From: Cymbomonas tetramitiformis
Lineage: Eukaryota; Chlorophyta; Pyramimonadophyceae; Pyramimonadales; Pyramimonadaceae
Assembly: GCA_001247695.2 (NCBI GenBank)
Contig: LGRX02034255.1
Location: forward strand, 1-64,000
DNA length: 64,000 nt
Reading direction: 5' to 3'
In this document: positions 1 through 12,873 of the stretch, in pieces
How the letters are laid out: every line of letters begins with the position of its first letter
How positions within the stretch are numbered: position 1 is the first letter of the stretch
Translations under genes and position numbers: made by a program
The notes under the pieces: generated by a model
Database searches by the model: none
What the model saw: the letters and a program-made list of their open reading frames with translations, nothing else
What the model was told of the DNA's origin: nothing

Positions 1-92
1 GTCCACTCTCCCAGGCCGGCAGCCGCGTCCACTCTCCCAGGCCGGCAGCCGCGTCCACTCTCCCAGGCCGGCAGCCGCGTCCACTCTCCCAG
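1..92. repeat. 26-bp tandem repeat (3.5 copies)
   Basis: Perfect 26-bp period: the string gtccactctcccag recurs at 1, 27, 53 and 79. It lies upstream of the first recognised exon of the aminotransferase and is probably inside one of its 5' introns. The array may continue beyond the left edge. Confidence 0.95.
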
Positions 93-239
93 TAAAGATG
101 CGCGCACCTTGTCAAAGACGGAGGCCCCGGCGTCCCTTCAATGTCCCAGCTTCGACGTCAGGATGGCGACGTGCTTGAGGGAGCGTCCGGCAGGTCAGAG
201 GGCAGAGAAGGCTGCTTCTAATCGAATCAAAGCGTTGGA

Positions 240-755
240 CTCCAACCTACAATACCAGGCTCTTGGCGCTGAGTTGTACTCCATAGTACAATACCAGGCT
301 CTTGGCGCTGAGTTGGACTCCATAGTACAATACCAGGCTCTTGGCGCTGAGTTGGACTCCATGGTTTGTACCCAGGCTCACCCAGCGCTAGAGTTGTACT
401 CCATAGTACAATACGGGCTCTGCAGCGCTGGGATTGTGCTCCATAGTGTACCCAGGCTGCCCAGGCTGAGTTGGACTCCATAGTACAATACCAGGCTCTT
501 GGCGCTGAGTTGTGCTCCCGCCCAGTACAATACCAGGCTCTTAGGCGCAGGTTGTACTCCATGGCGCCTGGCTCAGGCTCTTGGCGCTGAGTTAGCCACT
601 CCATGAGTGCCTGCAGAGCTCTTGGCGCTGAGTTGGACTCCATGGTACAATACCAGGCTCTTGGCGCTGAGTTGTACTCCATAGTACAATACCAGGCTCT
701 TGGCGCTGAGTTGTACTCCATAGTACAATACCAGGCTCTTGGCGCTGAGTTGGAG
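240..755. repeat. 39-bp minisatellite
   Basis: About 13 imperfect copies of a 39-bp unit with core caggctcttggcgctgag. The period is a multiple of three, which creates long spurious reading frames on both strands. It is probably intronic to the aminotransferase that starts being recognisable at 991. Confidence 0.95.
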
Positions 756-990
756 CAATGATGGACTTGTCTTGGATAGAAAAGTTGATGCGAACTACGT
801 TGCCGAAGTGCCTAGGAAGACTGCAGCAACACTGTGGCGTTAAGTTCATAGTTGCCTTCTAGTAAGCTCGTCATTGCTTCTGCGAAAGCCTCCTACCCTG
901 TTGGAATTTTGTGGATCTAAGTGTATTGTGGGCCGGACCTCGACACCTCCAAAACCACAAACAACGAGGTGTGTCGGGGGAGTGCGACAG

Positions 991-3900
991 CTGGACACTG
1001 GGAACTCCCTGGTGATTCGCAATGGCTATTTCAGGTGGGGAAAATCCCGAGGTCTTGCCGTGCTTGAAGCAGTGTTTCGTCGTCAAGTCGGTTTCCCAAG
1101 TGCACAGTCGTCGCCACCGGGTCGGGCTTACGGGATGTTCCTCGAGAGATCGCCCGGCTCGCTGGGACTCGCGCTGCGCTGCGCCCGAAGTGGAGGCTGT
1201 ACAGGGAAGAATACCGAGGGAGCAGAGATGCGAAGCTTAGAGTGGCACTGTGTGCGAGGTAGCAGCTACCGCTGGAGTGACATCTTCGAGCAGAGTGAGA
1301 TGACGCCCCCGGTGGTAGAGAAGGCAAGCCCAGTGAGTGCGGACGACCAGCCCCATTTTGCGCCACCCGCCATCGAGGTGGTCCTCGCCAAGATCGAGGA
1401 GCTCAAGCCCACTGTGGTGAGTCTCGCTGACTTTTCTTCATTCTCCGGCGAACAGGCGGGACAAGCACGGTAGTTTGCTAGTGCACTCGTGGTTAGACTC
1501 GCGCAGTGCCGATGACGCCCGCTGCTCAGCCCGTCGAGGGGGGCTCAAGACCACTTGACGGAGCCTCGCCTGTGCACTTGTTGCAGGGGGGCACTTTGCT
1601 GGCACTGCCTCATTCTTGTGCTCCAAGATGGGTCTTTTTTGCTACCTTCAATCTTGCGCCGTCACACACAGGCGATGCTTCTTGCTGCCACCGGGCAGGG
1701 TAAGTGCCAGCCACGTCTGCAGACGGGTTTGATTGAATGTGGTTTCGTGGCTTGGCCTGGCGCTGTCAAGGTATTTGCACCTCACGTGGAGACGAGCACC
1801 GGCATCATCTTGCCCGACGAATACATTGAGGTGATGCTCGTCCGCATGCCCGTGCACAGGGGCTGTTTGCGAGTTTGCCCTGCGTCCAGTGTTGCCCGTG
1901 CACACTTCGCCCTTGCAACATCTGGTCGATGGCCGGGGCGTCGCATCTTATGAAGTCCTGTTTGGCATCGGCAACCAAGGGGGAGGGTGGGTGCACCAGG
2001 CCGTGGCCGCGGCCGTACACCGTGTAGGCGGCCTTTTCGTCCTCGACTGCGTCGCCTCCGGCACCGTGTGGGTGGACATGAGGTCGAGCGGTGTGGACGT
2101 GATTGTCAGCGCCCCTCAGAAGGGCTGGTCGGGCCCTGCCTGCGCCGGACTCCTGATGCTCAGCGAGCGCGCCACCGAAGCTGTTCTGGTCTCTTACCCC
2201 CCTTACCCTTACCCCGGCCCTGACAGCTTGAGTCAGACCGGGCGCCTGATATGCTGGGTGTGCTAGTTGCCTAGTGGGGCCCTGCATCGATGCGGGGGGG
2301 AAGTGTGCATGGCATGCTGGGTGTGTCACTTGTTGTGAGGGGTCGTGACGCTTGACGAAAGCTTCTGGGGTGGCACTGTGGGACTGCAGAGCACAACTAG
2401 CTCGTCGATGGCGCTGAACGTGCAGAAGTGGTACAACGTGATGAAGTCGTACCTCGACGGAGGTGTGCATCGAGGCCGCCCTTCCAAGGAACTCCGCTTG
2501 TGTTTCTTGCGCGCGCCATCCTAACTGAGCCGCCATGCTCCGAGCCCCCGCTACGGCCATGCCTCCCGCTACGGCCATGCTCCGAGCCCCCCGCTACGGC
2601 CATGCTCCGCTAGCGAGCCCCCGCTACGGCCATGCTCTGAGCCCCCATGCTGCCTGCCACGCCACAAGCCGTTGGATTCCCGTGGATTGCTTTGTCACGG
2701 ACTGTTTGAACTGAAGTAAGATTTAGGTGAAACCATTTTGTGGTCTTTACCGCATTAGAACTTTTCCCAGGCAGATTTAGACTATTTAGATATCTGTGGA
2801 TATGGGCTATCTAGATATCTGCGGATATGGGCTATCTAGATATCTGCGGATATGGGCTATCTAGATATCTGCGGATATGGGCTATCTAGATATCTGCGGA
2901 TATGGGCTATCTAGATATCTGCGGATATGAGCTATCTCTGGGCAGATATCTGCGGATTTGGGTTGCCTAGATATCTGCGGATTTGGGCTGTCTAGATATC
3001 TGCGGATATGGGCTATCTAGATATCTGCGGATATGGGCGATCTAGATATCTGCGGATTTGGGCTATCTAGATATCTGCGGATATGGGCTATCTAGATATC
3101 TGCGGATATGGGCTGTCTAGATATCTGCGGATATGGGCGATCTAGATATCTGCGGATATGGGACACCAGCCAAATATAGGTGCCGTCAGATATTAAAAGC
3201 ACCTCTGCAAATCAAATAAATGTGCTATCAGTGGTTGTGATCATATATACTACTGATGACAAATACTTAATCAATGTACATAAAATGAGAGTTTAATTGG
3301 TGGAAATAATATATATATATATATCGAAGGGCCCTTATCTTGTTTCGAGATAAGTTCCATCACTTGCGGGAATCAAATGCATGAGGATTCTTCCTCCCAG
3401 GTGGACCGAGGCCAAGTCTTCACATGCCCTTCCCTTCGTAAAAGATCCCCGAGGCTCTTTGCAACTCGCTCCTGATTGGGCCTCGCCTGTTTCAATAGTG
3501 TGCACTGTTTAAGGTTGGCCGTGCGCTCCGCCCCGCAGGCTTCATGTACTACACCACGATGCCCACTGACGGCCTCGCACTTTTCCGTGACGTGGCGCAG
3601 CAAACCAAGGCGCTCCCCCAGCCAGGAGTCCCCCCCACCTTTTCACGTTGTCGATTGAATTGGTCCCCTCCAGGCACGCATCGCCGATGAAAGATGCAAA
3701 TGCGTGCTACGTGCTCTGAGTTAATTTGTGCTGGAACGTGTGGCATACTTTTGGAATGCTCCAATCATTGATAAGCTCTGTCCGAGGTGTGGATACTATG
3801 GAGCCAAATTCTGGTTGGTCAGACTTTGCATCATTCGATACATATGTGACCACCCTCACTCGCTTCTCTTAAGAATGAACCAGAAAGAAGGTGAAGGTGC

Positions 3901-6900
3901 AATTGTCAGCAGGGATTACCAGTGCCGCCCGGTGATTTGAGCATGTGGTACAATAGCATGCAGTGGCTGCGTTTCCAAGTAAGCGAGTTGTGGCATCGAT
4001 CATTGCTTCCACGTCACTGTGAGAGTGAAGCGTGTGTGGATGGCGCCGACAGGACTACGGATTTGCCAAGATTAAGGCGGACTTTCAGAAGATGGGGTCC
4101 GACATCCGAGCAATGATGGAGAGCAAGGGCCTCAAGGCGCGCCGCTGCCACGCATCCACCGCTTTGTATACTGCACCGCTTCTATCTCTGATGTCAGCCA
4201 TTGTCTTAAGCCTGCAAGCTTCAAAGGACCAATCCTATCCCGCGCTTCTCAGCTGTTAGATTCTCATGGCCCATCTGACGATGGGCAATTCTTCACATGA
4301 TCTTGATCGGTCGCAAGCAACCTTCAAAGCATGAGCATGTGTCAGCCTGCCTTTCCTGCTGCCCGGCCCCTTGCGCAGTGCCGATGACATGATATTCCCA
4401 TGCCCCTGATCGACAGATCACAGGGACTGTCGGCGCACTCCCCTGTGCGCTCTGCCAAACAGGGACAGCGGCTGCTCCCCCAGTTTACACCCCCGAGACA
4501 CTTGTCAAGTTTGGCTTCAAACGCCAAAGACTGGCTCCCTAGGTTACCGCTTAAATTGCATTTAAAGAGGCTTGAGTTGTTAATATTGCACTCGGTCGCT
4601 CGATGTTTCTTCTGAGATATTTTGACTTGTTTTCCTGCTTCCCATCCCCTCGGATTACCTCCCTCCCCTCTGATTACCTCCCTCCCCTCTGCTTGTGTTC
4701 ACGACTCTTGTGTTAATTGGAGCGCTGACTTCCAAAAGCAGCGCCTAGATATGACGCAGGGACGGCCAGCACGCCCCCATTTCAGATACACTCGACCGCC
4801 CCTGTGGAGTCCGGCACCTCTGCATGCGCTGCCGGCTGCAACTTGTACTGGTCAATGATGCGCACCCGTTTCCCCCTAAAAACATGCTAAAGGGCTGCGC
4901 ACCCGTTCACCCCCAAAGACATGCTAAAGGCTGCGTACCCGTTCCCCCCCAAAGACATGCTAGGGGGTTGCGCACCAGGCTGCCCCAAAGACATGCTAGG
5001 GGGTTGCGCACCAGGCTGCCCCAAAGACATGCTAGGGGGCTGCGCACCAGGATGCCCCAAAAACATTCTAGGGGGATGCGTACCAGGCTGCCTCAAAGAC
5101 ATGCTAGGGGGATGCGCACCCGTTCCCCCAAAGACATGCTAGGGGATGCGCACCCGTTCCCCCAAAAATATGCTGGGGATGCGCACCAGGCTGCTCAAAA
5201 ACATGCCAGGGGCTGCGCACCCGTTCCCCCAAAGACATGCTAGGGGATGCGCACCTGGCTGCCTCAAAGACATAGTAGGAGGATGCGCAACAAGGCTGCC
5301 CCAAAGACATGCTAGGGGGTTGCGCACCCGTTCCCCCCCAAAGACATGCTAGGGGGATGCGCACCAGGCTGCCCCAAAGACATGCTAGGGGGATGCGCAC
5401 CAGGCTGCCCCAAAGACATGCTAGGGGGATGCGCACCAGGCTGCTCCAAAAACATTCTAGGGGATGCGTACCAGGCTGCCTCAAAGACATGCTAGGGGAT
5501 ACGCACCCGTTCCCCCCAAGACATGCTAGGGGGATGCGCACCCGTTTCCTCCCAAAGATATGCTAGGAAGATGCGCACCAGGCTGCTCCAAAAACATGCT
5601 AGGGGGCTGCGCACCAGGCTGCCCCAAATACATGCTAGGGGATGCGTACCAGGCTGCCCCAAAGATATGCTAGGGGGCTGCGCACCTGGCTTCCCCAAAG
5701 ACATGCTAGGGGGATGCGTACCCAGGCTGCCTCAAAGACATGCTAGGGGTTGCGCACCAGGCTGCCCCAAAGACATGCTAGGGGGCTGCGCACCAGGCTG
5801 CCCCAAAGATATGCTAGGGGGCTGCGCACCAGGCTGCCCCAAAGACATGCTAGGGGGCTGCGCACCAGGCTGCCCCAAAGATATGCTAGGGGGATGTACA
5901 CCAGGCTGCCCCAAAGACATGCTAGGGGGCTGCGCACTCGTTCTTCCCCAAAGACATGCTAGGGGGCTGCGCACCAGGCTGCACTTATTGCCCGCGGGGA
6001 GGCGCGTTCTGTGGCCAGCACCACTGGCGGTCGCCTGATTCGTTCAGCTTCCTTGACTGTGTGACTCCCCACTCGCACAAATGCAAAATTCCACAACTAA
6101 TACAAACCACCCCTTGGGGAGCACAGGGTTGATACGATTCGGAGAGAAGGGCTGCGAGATGGAGGGGAGAGGGCTGCTACCATATACTGCAAGGTGCTTG
6201 CATGGGAGGTCAGAGATGGACCTCGGATGCAGGATAGGGTGATGTAGGATAGGGAGGGGCAAGTCCACAATACATCCGGGCTTGTACTCGCTGGCGTAGT
6301 AGCTTGGGGTGGAATGGAGCGAATCTAATTTTGAAATATGCTGATACCTCCGAACTTGAGTTGAGTCCGTGTGGCAGATCTGGTGGAACACTAAGTCTGT
6401 GTAGCGGCGATGTTTGGATTGGTGCAGAGTGTGGCGGCAGCGGGCTACCAAGCGCCGGGGGTGATTGTGTCATACACGGATGACGCCACCATTGCAGCCA
6501 AGTTCAAGAAGGCTGGTTTCCAGATTGCTGTCGGAGTTCCATTTATGATTGATGAGCCAGCAGGTATGCCTGTGCGATAATGGGTTCGGACTTCCTTTGG
6601 TGATGATCACAAGCCATAGAGAGAGGCTACCACCACCACCACCACTACTGCTGCTGCTGCTACTACTACTGGCGTACCTTGCTCGGAGGACCCCACCATT
6701 TCACGCAGCGTTTATGACCGCCAAAAGCCAGGGTTGGTGAACGTCCACCAATTGCTAGTAGTGCGCTAGCCTGGTTGCTCCTCTTCCTCTGAAATTTGAG
6801 CGGGAGCCATCTGGTCCAAGGATAAGCACACACACGCACACACATGGGGGTAGAGGTAGACTGGCTTCAGAGGCACAGCAGCAGTGCGCCGGCAGTGTTG

Positions 6901-8099
6901 TCGCAGAGGCATTCGAGTGGCACTGTAAGGCTTAGGGGGGGCCGTTCTCCACGAGCGAGCTCTGAAAATCCGAATGAGTGTCCCGAAGTTTGCGCTGAAT
7001 CCTTTGATCCCCGGCGTGGTTACATAATGTAGCTGATTTTCTGCGGCTACATGGTGCCAAAGGAATCGGTCCAAGGATAAGCCACATATACATGTGCCCC
7101 CGGACATGGTGATAGCACATCTTGGATTGGGCCTGGTTGCTTGGAGAAGCTCCTACCTTGGATGTCCACTGTGAGCCTCTTCACCTGGGACTCTCGCATG
7201 AGTCACGGGGGCCATGCGAGCCAGAACCCGGCGAGACTCAGAGTCCCCATCACGAGAAACTCCAGCTGCAGTAGTTGGTGCACATTGGCCAATCAGCAGC
7301 AGTGTGTTAGACTGATCGGTACGCAGCAGCTTCCTGCGATGCGGAATGCTCCGACTCTTTCTGCTTCCTCTGGTGGCATTTGAGTAGTGTCACCAAGGAA
7401 GTCTTATCGCAGGCTAGTGCAGTCAGCAAAAAGCATGTTACTGAGTGCTCGAGTAAAAGTCCCTATCGATGACAACATGAGTTACCAGGCAATCAGAGGC
7501 GAAATTCACTTGCACCGGAGTCATTGGGCATCCACACACCGGTGCTAGGTCTCGACAGGGATGTGGTTCGTTATGCAGTGGGCCTCATTCAATTCGAGGA
7601 TAGTGGATATTCCCACGCCATGTGGCGTCGGGCCCATCGATCGACGTGAGGCCAGCAAACACCCCTGTGGAGAATATGAGCCCGCGGGGAGAGCGTGCGG
7701 CATAGCCTCATTACACCATACACATCCCGCGGACCACGACACCGCACATGTCTACCTGTTGATTGGCCATACACATCCCGCGGACCACGACACCGCACAT
7801 GTCTACCTGATGATTGGCCATACACATCCCACGGGCTCATTGGCTCGTCGCCTCAGCTTAGAGGGTTGAGGTCTCCTCTCCATTGGGGGGTGTCTGTAAC
7901 AATAGGAATATCTTGTAGTACCTACTTTTACTGATTTGTGGCATAGGTGAAGCTGATTGTATTGGGTATTTGGACCTTGATATCGGCAGGACTTCAAACC
8001 TTCCGCATTGGCTTGTTCGGCCTTGACAAGGTGTCAAATCCAGAAGCAACTCTAGCTACACTCGAAGCGGGGCTGGATCAAGCCTTGGCAGCAGTTTGA
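991..8099 (+). CDS. PLP-dependent class V aminotransferase (alanine/serine-glyoxylate type), 5'-partial
   Basis: Nine exons splice in phase to the C-terminal 305 residues of a fold-type I, class V aminotransferase (family usually about 390 aa): 991-1034, 1266-1416, 1771-1830, 2000-2188, 2390-2462, 3539-3609, 4053-4136, 6428-6563, 7990-8099 (TGA at 8097). Motifs in order: SLVIRNGYFSYRWSDIF, VFAPHVETSTGIILP, VGGLFVLDCVASGTVWVDM (Asp that contacts the PLP ring nitrogen), SAPQKGWSG (Schiff-base Lys, codon 2120-2122), TTSSS, TTMPTDGLALFRDV, YQAPGVIVSYTDD, TFRIGLFGLDK. The enzyme would transfer an amino group from Ala or Ser to glyoxylate or a related oxoacid; substrate and compartment cannot be read because the N-terminus is missing, probably left of the window. 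The first exon may start up to 30 bases earlier. Introns after 3609 and 4136 begin with GC rather than GT; both joins preserve family spacing exactly. Confidence 0.88.
2524..2645. repeat. Short tandem repeat, gctacggccatgctc core
   Basis: Four or five imperfect copies of a 24-30-bp unit with core gctacggccatgctc, at the start of the aminotransferase intron 2463-3538. Confidence 0.8.
2787..3165. repeat. 25-bp minisatellite inside intron
   Basis: About 15 copies of a 25-bp unit (gatatctgcggatatgggct core) fill much of the aminotransferase intron 2463-3538. Some units are slightly degenerate. Confidence 0.95.
4852..5985. repeat. 36-bp minisatellite inside intron (about 31 copies)
   Basis: Units of 33-36 bp with core ccaaagacatgctagggg followed by ctgcgcaccaggctg. 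It lies in the aminotransferase intron 4137-6427. Because 36 is a multiple of three, several frames on both strands stay open and give repetitive pseudo-proteins, which I do not regard as genes. Confidence 0.95.
6630..6680. repeat. CCA/CTG/CTA trinucleotide tract
   Basis: Simple run of ccaccaccac then ctgctgctg then ctactactac in the last intron of the aminotransferase. Confidence 0.9.
6855..7100 (+). repeat. Dispersed repeat module, copy 1 (intronic)
   Basis: Diverged copy of a ~250-bp dispersed module marked by cagcagtgcgccggcag, ctgaatcctttgatcccc and ggtccaaggataagccac. Related copies occur at 25,405-25,670, 36,820-37,185 and, inverted, 59,745-60,000. This copy lies in the last intron of the aminotransferase. 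Confidence 0.85.
7717..7835. repeat. 50-bp tandem repeat (about 2.4 copies)
   Basis: The string ccatacacatccc recurs at 7717, 7767 and 7817, a 50-bp period, in the last aminotransferase intron. Confidence 0.9.
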
Positions 8100-9465
8100 T
8101 TCTTCAATTGAAGAAGTGTCTGGAGCACTTGGAACTACCTTTATCTGCTGCACAGTTACGTTCATTGTCATACGATTTTCAGTGTGACCTCAAATCCACA
8201 TCCCGTCAAGGATGCCTTCTAGATCTTGCCAAAAATGCAAGTTTGCGCCAACTTTATCATTCTCTAACATGCACCATTGTGCACCGATGCATCCGGAGCG
8301 TCAATGTTTCGCCTTCATTTCTTTTGTGTTTGAAAGAATCCAAGCAATAATACTTGTGTGCATGATGTCTAGAATGGACGTCAGGGCATCTAAGAGCTAG
8401 GAAATCCTCTAGTTTTTCGATATACTTGGACATTGAAGTGCAATTGTTGCCCTGCTGTGAAAAGTACTCATATATTGTATATACACATGTGCACATCATG
8501 AGCTGATAGCCACGGAATATCGATGGCGTCGGTGTAGCCTTATCTCATCAACATATACGTATGGTAGACCATTGCGCATTTGCATGCATTAATCAGATGC
8601 ATCTGATACTCGAATGGGACGACGAGTTGCGCTTGTGAAGCACTTTGGCGAGGCCACCTCATCAGACATGACTTTCTGACCAGGCTTGAAAGAGCGACAT
8701 AGACTACTGCGGGTTTGGCACTGTTATATGTTGCCAATTTGCTCAGGTCATTCATTACCTATCAAAACAAGACTTTCGCATTTCAACGCCGATGTCGAGA
8801 GCTTCAATGTGGCACCCGATATCATTGAGCATGATGCATCTTCAAGTTCGATGTCCGTCTGGCAGAGATCAAGTATCCATACAAATGAATATCCGGCAAC
8901 AACATTGAACATCACTAGCGAAGCCGCCTAGTGAAACTAATGAAAAACTTCAGAAATACCGACCTTTTGGAGTGCGCAAAGGTCGTATATCTACAACCGA
9001 GGGTGCATATGATTTTCAGCAAATCGGTAGAATTGCCCATCCAAAAGTGCATACAAGTTACTATATTATGTATCCACAATGCAAGTAACGAATTGAAACA
9101 TCGATATATGCAGATGCATTGCGTATGTGATATGCAAATGCATTGCATCTTTGATATGCTTAAACTTCATACCAGCAATAAGAAAGGTATTCTCATTGTG
9201 AAACCCTCGCAACCAAACGTAGCACGTTTCAAGCGAGAGTTAAGCAAGCATTCGATTCCGTGCGCGGTCTATAATGTAGGGGTGGGCCATGGACTCACCC
9301 GGACGCCAAGGTGGGCAACTCGCGAAAACACGGTCCTCCTCGTTGCTCCATCGATTGCTCCGCTGCGGATTGCACGCCGCCATATGCATGTGGACTTAGA
9401 CGTTGCAAAGATCTGTGCGTGACGCGTCACACACATGTCCAATATGTGTGTACGACATCGATGTG

Positions 9466-9720
9466 TGTACGACGCACGCGGCGCACACATCACGCGATAG
9501 GAGTGAAAAACGCGTGGTGTGTGCGTAATCTGTGCGTGCTTTTCGGACTTGTGACGCAGTACGAACACATCACGCGATAGGAGTCGAAAACGCGTGGTGG
9601 GTGCGTAATCTGTGCGTGTTTTCGGACTTGTGCCGCGTGTCGCACACATTGCGCGAAAAGCAAAATTCGTGATGTGTGCAAGACGTGTCAAGCAAATTGC
9701 TCCAAAACGCCACGCACACA
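9466..9720. repeat. About 80-bp tandem repeat with acgcgtggtg core
   Basis: Three imperfect units containing cacatcacgcgataggagt, aaaacgcgtggtg and gcgtaatctgtgcgtg. No coding content recognised. Confidence 0.8.
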
Positions 9721-10954
9721 CGGAAAAAAAGACGTAATGTGTGCGTAAAGCATCTCCGGTTTTTAGGGATGTGTGAGTGATGCATCGTGCTCACGTCAGA
9801 ATTGGTCACCTCTTTTACCAGAGAATGTTCATCGAAAACTCGGCCGTTGTGTGTTCGTGATGCATCAAGCAAAATATATCGAGAGATAGAGAAAATCGGC
9901 CCCCAAAAACGAAAAAAACAAAAATCTTCCAGGAGAATGGGCAGGTTCGCACTAAAGAACCCCCCCAGACAAAATTGCGAAAATGTTTTTTCCTTGTAAG
10001 ATATCAGCCATTTCGCGTGCAAAGATTTTTTCGAAACGAACCAACAGAAAAAAAACAGACCCGAAGAGAAACGATAACATGACTGCCATTGTAGATTGTT
10101 TTGTATTTTCGATCTGCGATCGCAACTCACCACTGCGCTGGCGCTGGCGCTGTCGCGACAGCGACATCGCATCGGGGGACAGCCGCAGTCCGACTCCGAG
10201 TCCGTGATACTCATGCACATTGACATACCTGGTACATGCATACTCGATACTGATGCTCGAAACTCGATACTCGCGTCGGATACAGTCGAGTGTCACTGAG
10301 CGTCTGAGACATCGCGATCGTCATCGACATCGTCGATCGTGCTCGTGATGAGTGACTTCTGATTTCTGAACGGCAGACCGAGGGAAGGTTTTTGAGCATT
10401 TTGATGTTTCTGAACGGTAAAGTTCGGAAGCACTTCAAATTTGTCGCACCGGTTAGTTTATTTGTCGCACCGTGCGACAAACTGTAATTATACCGTGCGA
10501 CAGACGTGAGCGCCACGCTCATTTCTGTCGTGAAAATTCACAGAAAATTTCCGAAAATGAAATTGAGCTAGGGGGAACACAAACGAATAGTACCGCGATT
10601 ATGACTTGAAAAACAAAATTACTGAACGAGTAGTACCGCGAATATTACATAAAACACAGGTGTATTATACGATCACTTGGGGACATTCATATAGCACGAG
10701 GCATACATGAGTAGCAAGCAAGCAAGCAAGCAAGCATTTCAGAGGGATGAAGATACAAAGAGAAAACCGATTACCCTCTTAAAAAAATTAGCATAATTAC
10801 TTATTACTACTAGGCTGCTAGTTTCTAATACAAGGATTCAACTACCCGAGGGTGATATGAAAATCTAAACTAGGAAACTAGAGCACAGCGCACGTTCCAA
10901 AATCTTCAGAACCAAAACGTTTCCTGCAGCACACGAACAGCGAATCAGTCAGGA

Positions 10955-11470
10955 CGTTGGGGATCGAACCCAATACCGACAGCCAACTGCTGTCCGCATT
11001 TCACCCTCGGGTGGGCGTCTACGTACAAAATAAACGTTTTGAAAACAGCAGCGGGACAGTGGGTGGGAAATCTAAAATTCCGAACATCAACAATCGGCGA
11101 AACCTAAACAGAGCTGGAAGTCACAGGATGCCGCCACATGAAAAGATGCTCGGCGTAAAAAACAAAACCTGCAAAAAACGAAACGCTGGTTAGTAAAGAC
11201 GTTGGGAATCGAACCCAACCCGTCGGAGAATCCCGCCGGTCTCCAAGCACCCCTTGAGCTTAGTAGGGCCAGAGGGAAAGATGCCGCCAGGAACGTTGCT
11301 GGCGGCTTCAGAAAAGGCACAGCGTGAATTATACACTATGGCCGTTGCTGGCGCCTTCAGAAAAGGCACAGCATAAACCTGCAAAAAAACAGAGCGCTGC
11401 TCATAAAGGAAGAATTCCTGTTGGAAATTGAACCCAAACCGTCAGGCGGGATGCAAACACGCCCGACGGC
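10955..11470 (-). repeat. Three repeat units carrying tRNA T-arm-like sequence
   Basis: Read on the minus strand, ggttcgat-type loops flanked by pairing stems (ttgggttcgatccccaa and variants) occur near 10,960, 11,205 and 11,425, about 230 bp apart, each followed by similar a-rich sequence. The first two match the RNA polymerase III B-box pattern; the third is degenerate. None folds as a complete tRNA. Confidence 0.5.
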
Positions 11471-11797
11471 CTCCAATCATCCGTATATCGCAGGACGGGC
11501 TGCTGGTGGGATGCGGCTCATGTGAGAACATCGCAGGAACGCCCCCCCGCCGGGTTCCACGCATGCACACGAAAACATGGTCAATATGAAATATCGCTAA
11601 AGAAAAGTAGCGCGCAAAAATCATTAATCAAACAAAAACACAAGCCGCGCGCTGAGACAGCGAGCAGGTAGGCGCAAGATAAGAGCTTGGAGAAAAATGA
11701 AAACGTTGCCGACCAGGATCATACCATATCCAATTTTGTCCGGGCCGCGCCGCCGATAGGAGTGGTGAGATGATCTTGAATGACGAGATGCGTAAAT

Positions 11798-12335
11798 AAT
11801 TGGAAATTCCGCATATCTTCGGGGTAAAATATGGAATTGTTACCCGTGTCTCTCATCGTCGGTTACTAACGATCGGTGCTGTAGTGCGAAACAATCCGGG
11901 GTAGGACTGCTGATGATGATGTTGAGATCGGTAAACCTGTTAGAGCAGTTTTGCGACAAATTCATAATTGTAAATTCCGCATATCTTCGGGGTAAAATAT
12001 GGAATTGTTACCCGTGTCTCTCGTTGTCGGTTACGAACGATCGGTCGAAAGAATCCGGGGTAGGACTGCTGAGATGCTATCGTATCATGATTGGCCGGTA
12101 AAGCGCGAGCGCTCGACACAATCATGGTAGGACTGCTGACATGGATGAAAAACAGCATATATATCTTCGTGGTATAATTTTGAATTGTTAAACGTTTCTC
12201 TCGTTGTCGGTTACGACCGATCGGTCGAAAGAATCCGGGGTAGGACTGCTGAGATGCTATCGTATCATGATTGGCCGGTAAAGCGCGAGCGCTCGACACA
12301 ATCCGGGGTAGGACTGCTGACATGGGCAGAAAATT
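11798..12335. repeat. About 170-190-bp tandem repeat (3 copies)
   Basis: Units start near 11,798, 11,966 and 12,156, each with tatcttcg, gaattgtta, ctctcgttgtcggttac (or variant) and ggggtaggactgctga. Copies two and three share a further ~60 bp (tatcgtatcatgattggccg). Confidence 0.9.
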
Positions 12336-12763
12336 TTTGGAAATTTTCCAACGGCATAATTTTTGAGGGACAGCTCCTGCGGTGTGGCCTGTTGATGTCA
12401 CTTTTTTCCAGGAAAACTGTTTCGCTCCTTTAAGGGAAACGAAATGAAAAACAGCATATTTCTGAAAAAGCTGCGAAGCGTCGTTGATATAAACGAATCT
12501 TTTGCGACACGACAAATAAAATAACCCGTGCGACACAAATGAGGGGCTACCGTAAAGTTCAAACTCCCGTTATTCAACACTTCGTCACAGTTCGCCGTCA
12601 GCAGTGTTGCAGCAGCCTCGCCAGTGAGCTGCGTGCTGTGATATTTTTAATTCTCACAGACTGCAATATGGCACAGGTGTGTAGTGCAGGTTTTCGATAC
12701 GCGTATGTATTATTGTGTGTATGCTTCGCGCGCTCATCCTTGGCATGCGTGGAGCTTTGAATA

Positions 12764-12831
12764 GGAGTAAACGGGAAATTCCCGCGAGTCCTTTGCACTC
12801 GAAATAGTTGGTTCAAATCCAACTCACTCCA
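12764..12831 (+). tRNA. Degenerate tRNA-like sequence (anticodon would read TTT)
   Basis: A 68-nt segment has an acceptor-like pair (ggagtaa with tcactcc, one mismatch), a five-pair anticodon stem cgagt/actcg with a seven-base loop, and a perfect T-arm gttgg-ttcaaat-ccaac. The D-arm region is a short hairpin and position 33 is C rather than T, so this is more likely a tRNA-derived relic than a working tRNA-Lys. Confidence 0.3.
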
Positions 12832-12873
12832 CAACTCCCTTTTATTTTCATATGTTTCTTTCGTTGATGCCTT

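Larger units (their letters stand above)
8100..12763. other. Gene-poor intergenic DNA
   Basis: Downstream of the aminotransferase stop I see no conserved coding motif on either strand. The stretch is more AT-rich than the exons and holds short repeats (listed separately), a caag microsatellite near 10,717-10,735 and tRNA-arm-like sequences. Short open frames here have no family signature. Confidence 0.6.

Noticed and set aside
3610..3627. Alternative GT donor at 3628 for the aminotransferase intron
   Set aside because: It would add six residues where family spacing between TMPTD and YGF is otherwise exact.
4852..5985. Long open frames with repeating RTRLPQRHARG-type peptides on both strands
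   Set aside because: They arise from a 36-bp intronic tandem array whose period is a multiple of three; no start context, no family, and open on both strands.
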